Shown piece after piece: positions 43,779-52,387 of a stretch of DNA of 64,000 nucleotides (positions are counted from its first letter, which is position 1; each line of letters starts with the position of its first letter). The stretch is from an uncultured Saprospiraceae bacterium (GTDB taxonomy: Bacteria > Bacteroidota > Bacteroidia > Chitinophagales > Saprospiraceae), in assembly GCA_937926205.1 (NCBI GenBank), contig CALEYL010000041.1, forward strand, positions 29,270-93,269. Reading direction: 5' to 3'. Position numbers and translations under genes: made by a program. Below the pieces are notes generated by a model. That model saw only the letters and a program-made list of their open reading frames with translations, was not told the DNA's origin and did no database searches.

Positions 43779-44618
43779 ATGAAAACGACTTTTTTTCCTG
43801 CAGTCTTGGGGCTGCTGCTATGCCTTTCTTCAAAAGCGCAGGTTTCTTTTGGTTTCAGAGAATACGACTGGGTAGAAACAAAAACATGTAAAGTCTGCCA
43901 ACCCTGCCAGGATTCTAACCACAATAAAACTGAAGTGCAAAAAAACATCAGCTTTTACTGTGATGAGAAAATTGCCGGCGTTTGGACCATACACAAAGCC
44001 AGTTCAGCTGCCTGTGACTCCATTTATTACCGGATTAGTAGTTTCGGAGGAGAGCCTAATGCTGCCTCTAATGAGGAGGAGGTCCTGAAAAATATTTGCA
44101 AACAAGCCGCAGGCCTCTGCCCTTATGGGGAAATTCCGTCTTCTTTAGGCTATGAGGGTGGGTATACCAGCAGGCTCCTTGCTTTTTTAAAATCCGAGTA
44201 TGACAAGGCCCCTGAGGAAAAAGATTCATTGGATATCGAATCCGAAACGGCCAATATGAAATTGGTAGAAGTGGTGCCTTTGTTCCCCGGTTGCGATTTA
44301 CCGGATATGTCATATGAACAAAAGAGACAATGTTCGGATATGAAAATGCTGGAATTTATTTACAAGAACATAGATTATCCAAAAATTGCTGTGGAACAAG
44401 GAGTGGAAGGCATCGTGGTATTGACCTTTGTAGTCGAAAAAAATGGCACAATCAGCGATGCGCAAATTATTCGCGATATCGGAGCAGGTTGTGGACAGGA
44501 AGGACTGCGTGTAGTTGAGTTAATGAATAAAAAGAAGATTAACTGGACGCCTGGCAAACAAAAGGGAAGAACCGTTAGAGTACAATATAATTTACCTATA
44601 AAATTTAAGTTGGGTTAA
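43779..44618 (+). CDS. exported TonB_C domain protein
   Basis: The protein has 279 residues with a signal peptide (AVLGLLLCLSSKAQ). A Cys-containing N-terminal region (CKVCQPCQDS, then CDEK, CDSIYYRI) precedes a TonB C-terminal domain at about 165-278. That domain reads VVPLFPGC...IDYPKIAVEQGVEGIVVLTFVVEKNGTI...GCGQEGLRVVELMNKKKINWTPGKQKGRTVRVQYNLPIKFKL. It lacks the usual TonB membrane helix and Pro-rich arm. The domain resembles the first domain of the protein at 35830, so the two are paralogues. The role is unknown. Confidence 0.82.
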   Translation: MKTTFFPAVLGLLLCLSSKAQVSFGFREYDWVETKTCKVCQPCQDSNHNKTEVQKNISFYCDEKIAGVWTIHKASSAACDSIYYRISSFGGEPNAASNEEEVLKNICKQAAGLCPYGEIPSSLGYEGGYTSRLLAFLKSEYDKAPEEKDSLDIESETANMKLVEVVPLFPGCDLPDMSYEQKRQCSDMKMLEFIYKNIDYPKIAVEQGVEGIVVLTFVVEKNGTISDAQIIRDIGAGCGQEGLRVVELMNKKKINWTPGKQKGRTVRVQYNLPIKFKLG

Positions 44619-44663
44619 GTCCTCTTCTTTATTTATTGCCCTGTTTCTTTTCCGGTTTAAGTG

Positions 44664-44671
44664 TAAATTTG
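44664..44671 (+). promoter_or_regulatory. putative -7 box TAAATTTG of the permease gene
   Basis: TAAATTTG matches TAnnTTTG exactly, 17 bases before the ATG at 44689. The nearest TTG is 25 bases upstream, which is longer than the usual 19-21. Confidence 0.35.
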
Positions 44672-44688
44672 TTGCAAAACGAACGAAA

Positions 44689-46116
44689 ATGCCAGAGCAG
44701 GAAAAGAAACAGGGCCAGCTGATTCAGGCTTTTGGATTGCGGGCAGCCATTGTGCTGGTCGTAAGTTCCATTATCGGATCTGGGGTCTATAAGAAAGTGG
44801 CGCCCATGTCGGACGCACTTCAGTCTCCCGGATTGGTGTTGCTTGCGTGGCTGGCGGCAGGGCTAGTCACCATGCTTGGCGTACTCACAACCGCTGAAAT
44901 CGCCGGCATGGTTTCCGGAAGTGGCGGGCCATTTGCTTACTTCAACAGGATTTACGGGCGCCGTTTCGCCTTTTTTTATGGATGGGCCAGTTTTACTGCC
45001 ATTCAATCGGCCTCCATTGCTTCTATTTCCTATGTTTTTGCACATTCTTTAAACGCCGTCATGCCACTGCCGCGCCTGGATGCTGCAACGGAAAAAATCC
45101 AGGTTTTAGGCATTTTTTATCCTTTTGAAAACCTTGGGGTAAAATTAGCGGCGGTGCTCCTGATTGTAATTCTGGGCGCCATCAATTACCGGGGTGTCCG
45201 TCAGGGAGGCGGGGTGAGCAGAATCATCACCAATGCGGTTATCGCGAGCATTCTCGTCATCATTGTGTTGGGCCTTACCATGGGCGTCGGGAGTTGGGCT
45301 AATTTTCAGTCTGCTGCATCGACTTATCCACCAGCGAGTTTCGGTTCCGGGAACTTTGGCTTTATGACCGCTTTTTTTGCAGCCATGCTGAGCGCTTTTT
45401 GGGCGTATGAAGGCTGGATTACGCTGGGATTTATGGCTGGCGAAATCAAGGATCCCACCCGTAACATCCCGCGTTCGTTGATCTTTGGCACCTTGATAGT
45501 CATCACTGTCTACCTGCTGATCAACTTCGTGTACTTATACGTGCTCCCGATAGATGATATGATTGCAGTGGCAAAAGATACCAACAAAATTGCAGCAATT
45601 GAAGTCATCCGCAGGCTTTTTGGCGACACTGGCGTCCTGATGCTGTCGGTGCTTATTGTCGTTACGACGGCTGGTTGCACCAATACGACCATCATGGCCG
45701 CTGCGCGCATTTATTATGCGATGGCTGATCAGGGAGTGTTTTTTAAAAAAGCGGCGAAAATTCATCCGCGCTACCATACGCCGGGCAATGCCCTGCTCTA
45801 TCAGGCCCTTGTTTCCTGCACCCTGGTTTTTTCCGGAAGTTTCGACCAGTTGACCGATATGCTCGTTTTTGTGCAGTTTATTTTTTACGGCTCAATAGCG
45901 GTGGGCGTTTTTGTACTTCGGCAACGTGAACCCGACACCCCACGTCCCTACAAAGCGGTCGGCTATCCTGTGGTTCCGATTCTATACATCCTGTTTTGTG
46001 CTTATCTGGTGATCAATACGCTGGTTACGAGCCCGCGCAATGCCGGCCTTGGTTTGGGCATGGTGCTGCTTGGCGCGCCATTTTATTGGTTCTGGACCAG
46101 AAAAAACAAGGAATAA
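44689..46116 (+). CDS. APC family amino acid permease
   Basis: The protein has 475 residues with 12 predicted membrane segments. The first holds the APC signature VVSSIIGSGVYKKVAP (unwound helix GSG), and segment 3 has the SGSGGPFAYFNRIYG string. SAFWAYEGWITLGFMAGEIKDPTRNIPRS in the middle is typical of the APC superfamily (heteromeric amino acid transporter-like). It takes up or exchanges amino acids at the inner membrane. A strong terminator follows. Confidence 0.9.
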   Translation: MPEQEKKQGQLIQAFGLRAAIVLVVSSIIGSGVYKKVAPMSDALQSPGLVLLAWLAAGLVTMLGVLTTAEIAGMVSGSGGPFAYFNRIYGRRFAFFYGWASFTAIQSASIASISYVFAHSLNAVMPLPRLDAATEKIQVLGIFYPFENLGVKLAAVLLIVILGAINYRGVRQGGGVSRIITNAVIASILVIIVLGLTMGVGSWANFQSAASTYPPASFGSGNFGFMTAFFAAMLSAFWAYEGWITLGFMAGEIKDPTRNIPRSLIFGTLIVITVYLLINFVYLYVLPIDDMIAVAKDTNKIAAIEVIRRLFGDTGVLMLSVLIVVTTAGCTNTTIMAAARIYYAMADQGVFFKKAAKIHPRYHTPGNALLYQALVSCTLVFSGSFDQLTDMLVFVQFIFYGSIAVGVFVLRQREPDTPRPYKAVGYPVVPILYILFCAYLVINTLVTSPRNAGLGLGMVLLGAPFYWFWTRKNKE

Positions 46117-46137
46117 CAGCAATTTTTCAAAAAAGTC

Positions 46138-46181
46138 AACGGCTGCCACGAACACTTGTTTGTGGCAGCCGTTCGTTTTTT
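46138..46181 (+). terminator. intrinsic terminator of the permease gene
   Basis: AACGGCTGCCAC pairs with GTGGCAGCCGTT (12 bp), followed by CGTTTTTT. It lies 22 bp past the permease stop and before the icmF promoter. Confidence 0.92.
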
Positions 46182-46188
46182 AAGCGGA

Positions 46189-46208
46189 ACAAAGTTTTGT
46201 AACTTTGT
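46189..46208 (+). promoter_or_regulatory. icmF -7 box within an 8-bp inverted repeat
   Basis: ACAAAGTT and AACTTTGT flank TTGT. The right arm overlaps TAACTTTG (46200-46207), an exact -7 match. The icmF ATG is at 46251. No clear -33 TTG is present at 19-21 bases. Confidence 0.45.
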
Positions 46209-46250
46209 GAACGCAAAATACTACTTCGCTCTAACCATACGACTCAAATC

Positions 46251-49200
46251 ATGGAACAACCCACACCCTACCAACCCACAAACAAGATACGCATCGTCAC
46301 CGCAGCTTCGCTTTTCGACGGGCACGATGCCGCCATCAACATCATGCGGCGCATCATGCAAAGCAGCGGCGCAGAGATCATCCATCTGGGCCACAACCGA
46401 TCCGTTCAGGAAATCGTGAATACGGCCATTCAGGAAGACGCGCAGGGCATTGCCATTACTTCCTATCAGGGCGGGCACAATGAATTTTTCAAATATATGT
46501 ACGACCTCCTGCGCGAAAAAGGCGCCGGTCACATCAAAATATTCGGCGGCGGCGGCGGTACGATTTTGCCTTCGGAAATCGAAGCCTTGCAAGCTTACGG
46601 CATCACGCGCATTTACAGTCCCGATGACGGTCGCCATATGGGACTTCAGGGCATGATCAACGATGTGCTGAAACAATGCGATTTTCCAATTGGATTTTCT
46701 GCAAACGGAGAGGTGGCTGAATTCATTCAGTACTCCAAACAAGCGCCTCCGGCCGGGCAAACCATAGACTATAAAGATGTTGCCCGACTGATTTCCATTG
46801 CGGAAAACAACCCCGACTATTACGACAAAGAAATCAAGCCCAGGTTGTCGCCTCCAGCCCGAACGGTTCCCGTGCTCGGCATTACCGGTACAGGAGGCGC
46901 CGGAAAGTCCAGTCTTGTAGACGAACTGGTGCGACGCTTTCTAATGGATTTTTCCGACAAAACGATCGCCGTCGTTTCGGTAGATCCGTCCAAGCGCAAA
47001 ACCGGAGGCGCTTTGCTCGGCGACCGCATCCGGATGAATTCGGTCAACAATCCCCGCGTGTACATGCGCTCCCTGGCTACCCGCCAGAGTAACCTCGCCC
47101 TGTCGCGGCACGTGCAAAGCGCCCTCAACATTCTGAAAGCAGCGGGATTTGACCTCATCATACTCGAAACCTCCGGCATCGGTCAATCCGACACTGAAAT
47201 CATTGACCACAGCAATGTCAGTCTTTACGTCATGACGCCTGAATACGGTGCGGCTACCCAGCTGGAAAAAATAGACATGCTCGATTTTGCCGATGTGATT
47301 GCCATCAACAAATTTGACAAGCGCGGTGCGCTCGATGCCCTGCGCGACGTGCGCAAGCAATACCAGCGCAATCATCAGATCTGGGACAAGCCCCTGGACG
47401 ACATGCCGGTCATTGGCACCATTGCTTCCCAGTTCAATGACCCGGGGATGAACACCCTCTATCGGCGGGTCATTGATGTCTTAACTGCCAGAACCGGCGC
47501 TGACCTGCCTTCCGGTTTTGTGGGCAGCCTGGAAATCAGTGAAAAAATCTACATCATTCCGCCTGCCCGAACGCGTTACTTGTCGGAGATCACAGAAAAT
47601 AACCGCCGTTACGACGCATGGGCAGAAAAGCAAAGTGCCATTGCAGCGAAATTATCCGGCCTGAAGCATGCCCTTGAAACGCTTGGTGAGGAGCAATCAG
47701 AAACGCGAATGACGCTGCAAAAAATCCATGATGACCTCGAAAAAGACCTTGACGGCAACTGTCTGCGCCTGCTCGAATCCTGGGAAGCGAAAAAAGCAGC
47801 CTATGCTGCCGACGAATACGTTTATCAGGTCAGGGGCAAAGACATTCGCGCAAAAACTTTCACCACTTCGCTGTCGCACCTGCGCATCCCCCGGGTAGCG
47901 CTGCCCCGGTTCAAAGATTGGGGCGATATTCTACGCTGGAGTTTACAGGAAAACGTGCCGGGTGAGTTTCCCTATACGGCCGGCGTTTTTCCATTCAAAA
48001 GAAAAGAAGAGGACCCCACGCGTATGTTTGCAGGGGAAGGCGGGCCGGAGCGCACCAACCGGCGCTTCCACTACCTGTCGCAGGGCATGCCTGCAGCCCG
48101 TTTGTCCACGGCATTTGACAGCGTGACGCTTTACGGCGAAGACCCCGACCACCGACCCGACATCTTTGGCAAAATTGGCAATTCAGGGGTCAGCATCTGC
48201 TGCCTCGACGATGCCAAAAAGCTGTACTCCGGCTTTGATCTTTGCGATCCGAAAACGTCGGTATCCATGACCATCAATGGTCCGGCAGCGACCATCTGCG
48301 CATTCTTTATGAACGCAGCCATCGACCAGCAATGTGAAAAATACATCCGTGAAAATGGGCTGGAGCATTTGGTGGAAGCTAGATTGAAAGAGACTTACGA
48401 CGACCGCGGGTTGCCGCGACCTGTTTATGCCGGCGAACTGCCGGATGGTAACGACGGACTTGGGTTGCTGTTGCTTGGGTTAACAGGTGATCAGGTATTG
48501 GAGCCCGAAGTTTACGAAACTTTGAAAGCCAGGGCATTGTCATCTGTTCGCGGCACTGTGCAGGCTGATATTCTGAAAGAAGACCAGGCGCAAAACACCT
48601 GCATTTTCAGTGCGGAATTTTCGCTTCGGCTCATGGGCGACGTGCAGGAATATTTTATCCGGCATAAGGTGCGCAACTTTTATTCGGTTTCCATTTCCGG
48701 TTACCACATTGCGGAAGCGGGCGCCAACCCGATCAGCCAGCTGGCGTTTACCTTGTCCAATGGTTTCACTTTCGTGGAATATTACCTTTCGCGCGGCATG
48801 CACATCGACGATTTTGCACCCAACCTGTCGTTTTTCTTTTCCAATGGCGTGGATCCAGAGTATGCCGTTATTGGGCGTGTGGCGCGGCGCATTTGGGCGA
48901 AAGCCATGAAACACAAATACGGCGCCAACGAACGTTCGCAGATGTTGAAGTACCACATCCAGACTTCTGGACGTTCGCTGCATGCTCAGGAAATCGCTTT
49001 CAACGACATACGCACTACCCTGCAGGCGCTTTACGCCATTTACGACAATTGCAATTCGCTCCATACCAATGCCTACGATGAAGCCATCACCACGCCGACG
49101 GAGGAGAGTGTGCGTCGTGCCGTGGCCATCCAGATGATCATCAATCATGAACTGGGATTGGCCAAAAATGAAAATCCGATACAAGGCGCTTTTATTATTG

Positions 49201-49649
49201 AGGAATTAACAGATCTGGTAGAAGAAGCCGTGCTGCTCGAATTCGACCGAATCACGGAACGAGGCGGCGTTTTGGGCGCCATGGAAACGATGTACCAGCG
49301 CGGGAAAATCCAGGAAGAAAGCCTCTACTACGAAATGCAGAAGCATACCGGTGAACTGCCGCTCATCGGCGTGAACACTTACCTGAGCAAGGACGGCTCT
49401 CCGACCATTCTTCCGCGCGAAGTGATCCGCTCTACCGATGCCGAAAAAGAAGCGCAGATTAATACCCGAAACCAACTGCACGAAGCCCGGCGGCAAAATG
49501 CGCCTGCTGCATTGAAACGCCTGCAGGAGACGGCTATTCGTAATGGAAATACTTTCGATGAACTCATGGAGACGGTGAAAGATTGCTCGCTGGGGCAGGT
49601 GACGCAGGCGCTGTATGAGGTAGGAGGGCAGTATCGGAGGAATATGTAG
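46251..49649 (+). CDS. icmF: fused isobutyryl-CoA mutase (IcmF)
   Basis: The protein has 1132 residues in the IcmF order. A B12-binding domain comes first (LFDGHDAA with cobalt ligand His25, SYQGGH, FGGGGGTI). A MeaB-like G-protein domain follows, with its P-loop at 210-221 (GITGTGGAGKSS), a Mg/switch region and NKFD. The mutase TIM barrel starts after about residue 530 (RYLSQGMPAARLSTAFDSVTLYGEDP). It converts isobutyryl-CoA and n-butyryl-CoA, or similar acyl-CoAs, using adenosylcobalamin. The fused GTPase protects or reloads the cofactor. It fits branched-chain amino acid and fatty acid metabolism, like the beta-oxidation enzyme at 38013. Confidence 0.94.
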   Translation: MEQPTPYQPTNKIRIVTAASLFDGHDAAINIMRRIMQSSGAEIIHLGHNRSVQEIVNTAIQEDAQGIAITSYQGGHNEFFKYMYDLLREKGAGHIKIFGGGGGTILPSEIEALQAYGITRIYSPDDGRHMGLQGMINDVLKQCDFPIGFSANGEVAEFIQYSKQAPPAGQTIDYKDVARLISIAENNPDYYDKEIKPRLSPPARTVPVLGITGTGGAGKSSLVDELVRRFLMDFSDKTIAVVSVDPSKRKTGGALLGDRIRMNSVNNPRVYMRSLATRQSNLALSRHVQSALNILKAAGFDLIILETSGIGQSDTEIIDHSNVSLYVMTPEYGAATQLEKIDMLDFADVIAINKFDKRGALDALRDVRKQYQRNHQIWDKPLDDMPVIGTIASQFNDPGMNTLYRRVIDVLTARTGADLPSGFVGSLEISEKIYIIPPARTRYLSEITENNRRYDAWAEKQSAIAAKLSGLKHALETLGEEQSETRMTLQKIHDDLEKDLDGNCLRLLESWEAKKAAYAADEYVYQVRGKDIRAKTFTTSLSHLRIPRVALPRFKDWGDILRWSLQENVPGEFPYTAGVFPFKRKEEDPTRMFAGEGGPERTNRRFHYLSQGMPAARLSTAFDSVTLYGEDPDHRPDIFGKIGNSGVSICCLDDAKKLYSGFDLCDPKTSVSMTINGPAATICAFFMNAAIDQQCEKYIRENGLEHLVEARLKETYDDRGLPRPVYAGELPDGNDGLGLLLLGLTGDQVLEPEVYETLKARALSSVRGTVQADILKEDQAQNTCIFSAEFSLRLMGDVQEYFIRHKVRNFYSVSISGYHIAEAGANPISQLAFTLSNGFTFVEYYLSRGMHIDDFAPNLSFFFSNGVDPEYAVIGRVARRIWAKAMKHKYGANERSQMLKYHIQTSGRSLHAQEIAFNDIRTTLQALYAIYDNCNSLHTNAYDEAITTPTEESVRRAVAIQMIINHELGLAKNENPIQGAFIIEELTDLVEEAVLLEFDRITERGGVLGAMETMYQRGKIQEESLYYEMQKHTGELPLIGVNTYLSKDGSPTILPREVIRSTDAEKEAQINTRNQLHEARRQNAPAALKRLQETAIRNGNTFDELMETVKDCSLGQVTQALYEVGGQYRRNM

Positions 49650-49710
49650 CTTATGGAAATCCAACCTTAAAGGATTAATAAACATTCGTTTCGTCTAATC
49701 AGAATCCTGA

Positions 49711-50595
49711 ATGAAAAAGGTTATTCCTGTCAAAATCCATAAAAAGGAAAGGCAATGGGAGGTGTTTGTTGAAAACAACCGTTTTCAAGAGGGAATTGAT
49801 GAATTGGTAGTTGATTTTGGCCCTTGCTGGTTTGTTGGCCCTTTTCACGCAGTGTTATTGGCTTGCTTGATTGAAGAATATCATCTCTATGATGTCAAAA
49901 TTTCTTTTCAACAAAGTGAAAACCCCAAACTAAGAGAGTACTTGAGCCAAATTCAGTTTTTTGAGTTTTGGGAAGAGGGGCGTGACAGAGGGTCATTTCG
50001 TCAAACAGCTAAAATCACTAATCTCTGTTTATGGCAGTTGAATCCAGCAAGAATATCACCGTATGTTGTTCAGGCTCAGCAGTACTTTGAAAATAATTTA
50101 TTTATAGAAAAAGATTTTGAACCCCTTAATATCTGTTTAGCAGAGTTATTTAATAATATTGTTGATCATGCTAATTCGGCTGTAAGTGGATTTACAACGA
50201 GCCAATATTATCCCAAAATTAATGAGTTAAGGGTTGCTGTTTGTGATTTTGGAATTGGTATTCCAAATAAAGTCAATGATCATTTGAGCTTAGCAGGAAA
50301 GCCGGCTATTCCTCCAGCCGAGGCTTTGAAGCTTGCGTTTCAGAACAAATTTTCAACCAGATCAACTCCTCAAAACCGTGGCTTTGGTTTAGATACTTTG
50401 TTACATATCGTTCGATCTTGTAAGGGGTCATTAAGGGTAGTTTCTAATGAAGCCATGATGGAGTTTAGTAACGATATCATGACTGTTTCTCATCTTAATC
50501 ATAATTTTCGGGGAACGCATTTTGAAGTGATTTTGGATACTGCGACTTTTGAACCTAAGTTGCAAGAAACTTTTGAAGACGATTTTTCGTTTTAA
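49711..50595 (+). CDS. GHKL ATPase with N-terminal STAS-like domain
   Basis: The protein has 294 residues. The C-terminal half is a histidine-kinase-type ATPase: N box ICLAELFNNIVDHA (Glu145, Asn149), G1 box VAVCDFGIGIP (Asp179) and G2 box NRGFGLDTL (223-230). There is no dimerisation or phosphoacceptor domain, so it resembles anti-sigma or partner-switch kinases such as SpoIIAB/RsbW more than a sensor kinase. The N-terminal 95 residues (VDFGPCWFVGPFHAVLLACLIEEY) resemble a STAS fold. The gene is clearly richer in A and T than icmF and P450 on either side. It is followed 38 bp later by a DUF4325 gene, with which it probably works. The target is unknown. Confidence 0.8.
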   Translation: MKKVIPVKIHKKERQWEVFVENNRFQEGIDELVVDFGPCWFVGPFHAVLLACLIEEYHLYDVKISFQQSENPKLREYLSQIQFFEFWEEGRDRGSFRQTAKITNLCLWQLNPARISPYVVQAQQYFENNLFIEKDFEPLNICLAELFNNIVDHANSAVSGFTTSQYYPKINELRVAVCDFGIGIPNKVNDHLSLAGKPAIPPAEALKLAFQNKFSTRSTPQNRGFGLDTLLHIVRSCKGSLRVVSNEAMMEFSNDIMTVSHLNHNFRGTHFEVILDTATFEPKLQETFEDDFSF

Positions 50596-50598
50596 CCC

Positions 50599-50606
50599 TA
50601 TATTTG
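50599..50606 (+). promoter_or_regulatory. putative -7 box TATATTTG before the DUF4325 gene
   Basis: TATATTTG is an exact consensus match, 27 bases before the ATG at 50634 and just after the stop of the GHKL gene. A TTG lies 23 bases upstream, inside that gene. It could give separate expression of the second gene. Confidence 0.4.
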
Positions 50607-50633
50607 CAAAAAGAAAATTGCATCTCAAATAAC

Positions 50634-50927
50634 ATGCAAGACGCCATTACCACCATTCGGCTTATAGATATCGTGCCTGGTACCTCAACCAATGCCGACG
50701 GGGTTGTTCTTTTTGTAGCTATGAACCAATTACTTGATTCAGACAATAAAATCAGACTATCTTTAGAAAGTGCCACACCTCTTTCTACCTCTTTCCTGAA
50801 CTCCTCAATAGGAAATTTAGTAGATAAATTCGGTCTTGAAAAGTTTCGATCAAAAGTTGTATTCTCACACATGACGACATCGCAAATCAAAACCATCAAA
50901 ACATATTTTGATCAAATTAGCTGCTAA
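50634..50927 (+). CDS. STAS-like domain protein (DUF4325)
   Basis: The protein has 97 residues from the ATG at 50634. The conserved block is PLSTSFLNSSIGNLVDKFG, with RLSLESATPL before it, as in DUF4325, a STAS-like domain found next to GHKL ATPases. The conserved Ser residues could be phosphorylated by the ATPase encoded upstream, as in SpoIIAA/RsbV partner switching. That link is inference. It is as AT-rich as its neighbour, so the two were probably acquired together. Confidence 0.78.
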   Translation: MQDAITTIRLIDIVPGTSTNADGVVLFVAMNQLLDSDNKIRLSLESATPLSTSFLNSSIGNLVDKFGLEKFRSKVVFSHMTTSQIKTIKTYFDQISC

Positions 50928-50983
50928 ACTGACTCTCGACAAATATTAGGCACACAAGTATATTCCTGAAAAACAGAAATGGA

Positions 50984-52387
50984 ATGTTATCTAATTCGAC
51001 AAAGATGCCTAAAGCCATTCCCGCCATCCCCCGCCTCCGCGCCCTGCTCAACACCCGCCATTTTCTGCGGAATCCGCTTGGTATGATCGGGAAGAGCCTC
51101 GACGAATACGGCGATACGTTCAAAACGTATATCGGCGGGGTTTATCCGGGCATCGTGACGATCAATCCGGCGCTCATCCAGCATGTTTTACAAAAAAACA
51201 ACCGGAATTATTGCAAATCGCCCATGCACTTCGACAAGCTGGCGCGCTTTTTAGGCTACGGGCTGCTGACCAGCGAGGGCGATTACTGGCTGCGCCAGCG
51301 GCGACTCATACAGCCGGGATTTCACCGCACCCGACTTGCCGCGCTGACAGAACTCATGCAGGGTGTGGTCGATGAATTTTTAGTGGAATTGGATAAAGAA
51401 CTGTCCAAAGACGCCACCCTGGAAATGTCCTCCAAAATGATGGAACTCGCTTTTCGCATCATTGCCCGCGCTTTATTCAGCACAGATCTGGACGAAGCCG
51501 ATTTGCAAAAAACAGCGAACGACATCACCCTGCTGCAGAAATTTCTCATCCGGCAAATCCGGCAACCCTACCTCAATCCCTGGTTTCGCGTTTCGGGTAA
51601 ATTGCGCCGGCATGAACAGATCGCTCAGGAGTTTGAACAAAGGGTTACCGACATCATTCAACGCCGCAGGAACTCGGGCGAACGCCCCGACGACCTCCTG
51701 CAAATGTTGCTCGAATCGCGTTACGAAGACAATGGGGAAGGCATGACCGACCGGCAATTGTTTGAGGAATGCGCCATTCTTTTTGTTGCCGGTCACGAGA
51801 CCTCGGCGAATGCCATGACCTGGATGTGGTACCTGCTCAGCAAGCACCCGGAGGTGGTTGAACGCATCCGGCAGGAATTGGAAACAACCCTTGGCGAGCG
51901 GAAGCCGGGTTTTGAAGATTTACCCAAACTTGTTTACTGTACTCAGGTCATAGAGGAAACCATGCGCCTGTATCCACCGGCCTGGATTACCGATCGGGTA
52001 GCGATGGCCGACGATGAATTTGAAGGCATAAAAATTCCGAAAGGCGTGATGATGGTCACCTATTTTTATGGGGTGCACCACGATCCTCACCAATGGCCGG
52101 ATCCGGAACGTTTCGACCCCGATCGCTTCGACAAAGAGCGCCGCAGACAACAGCACCCTTATGCCTATATTCCTTTTGGCGGTGGCCCAAGACTGTGCAT
52201 CGGCAATAGTTTTGCGATGATGGAAATGCAGTTGGCACTGGCAGCCATGATCCGCGCATACGACTTTGAACTGGTGCAGGAACAGGTCATTGAGCCGCAG
52301 GCACTGGTAACGCTGCGGCCAAAGTATGGCATAAAATGCGCCTTCGGAAAAAGCGCTAAGCCCTACATAAAATCATCTGCGCCATAA
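50984..52387 (+). CDS. cytochrome P450
   Basis: The protein has 467 residues. The I helix has AGHETSA with the oxygen-activating Glu-Thr pair. The K helix has EETMR (ExxR), the meander RFDPDRF, and the heme loop FGGGPRLCIG with Cys405 as the iron ligand. There is no membrane anchor, so it is soluble. It inserts oxygen into an unknown substrate. The sequence resembles the bacterial class with fatty-acid or terpene hydroxylases. A second ATG lies seven codons in. Its last 25 bases overlap the convergent obg gene. No ferredoxin gene lies nearby. Confidence 0.93.
   Translation: MLSNSTKMPKAIPAIPRLRALLNTRHFLRNPLGMIGKSLDEYGDTFKTYIGGVYPGIVTINPALIQHVLQKNNRNYCKSPMHFDKLARFLGYGLLTSEGDYWLRQRRLIQPGFHRTRLAALTELMQGVVDEFLVELDKELSKDATLEMSSKMMELAFRIIARALFSTDLDEADLQKTANDITLLQKFLIRQIRQPYLNPWFRVSGKLRRHEQIAQEFEQRVTDIIQRRRNSGERPDDLLQMLLESRYEDNGEGMTDRQLFEECAILFVAGHETSANAMTWMWYLLSKHPEVVERIRQELETTLGERKPGFEDLPKLVYCTQVIEETMRLYPPAWITDRVAMADDEFEGIKIPKGVMMVTYFYGVHHDPHQWPDPERFDPDRFDKERRRQQHPYAYIPFGGGPRLCIGNSFAMMEMQLALAAMIRAYDFELVQEQVIEPQALVTLRPKYGIKCAFGKSAKPYIKSSAP

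Noticed and set aside
46941..49184. Long antisense frames opposite icmF
   Set aside because: icmF is supported end to end by motifs. The antisense frames show no family features.
49711..50595. Two-component sensor kinase
   Set aside because: There is no membrane segment, no phosphoacceptor histidine domain and no response regulator. The ATPase boxes alone fit the anti-sigma kinase type.
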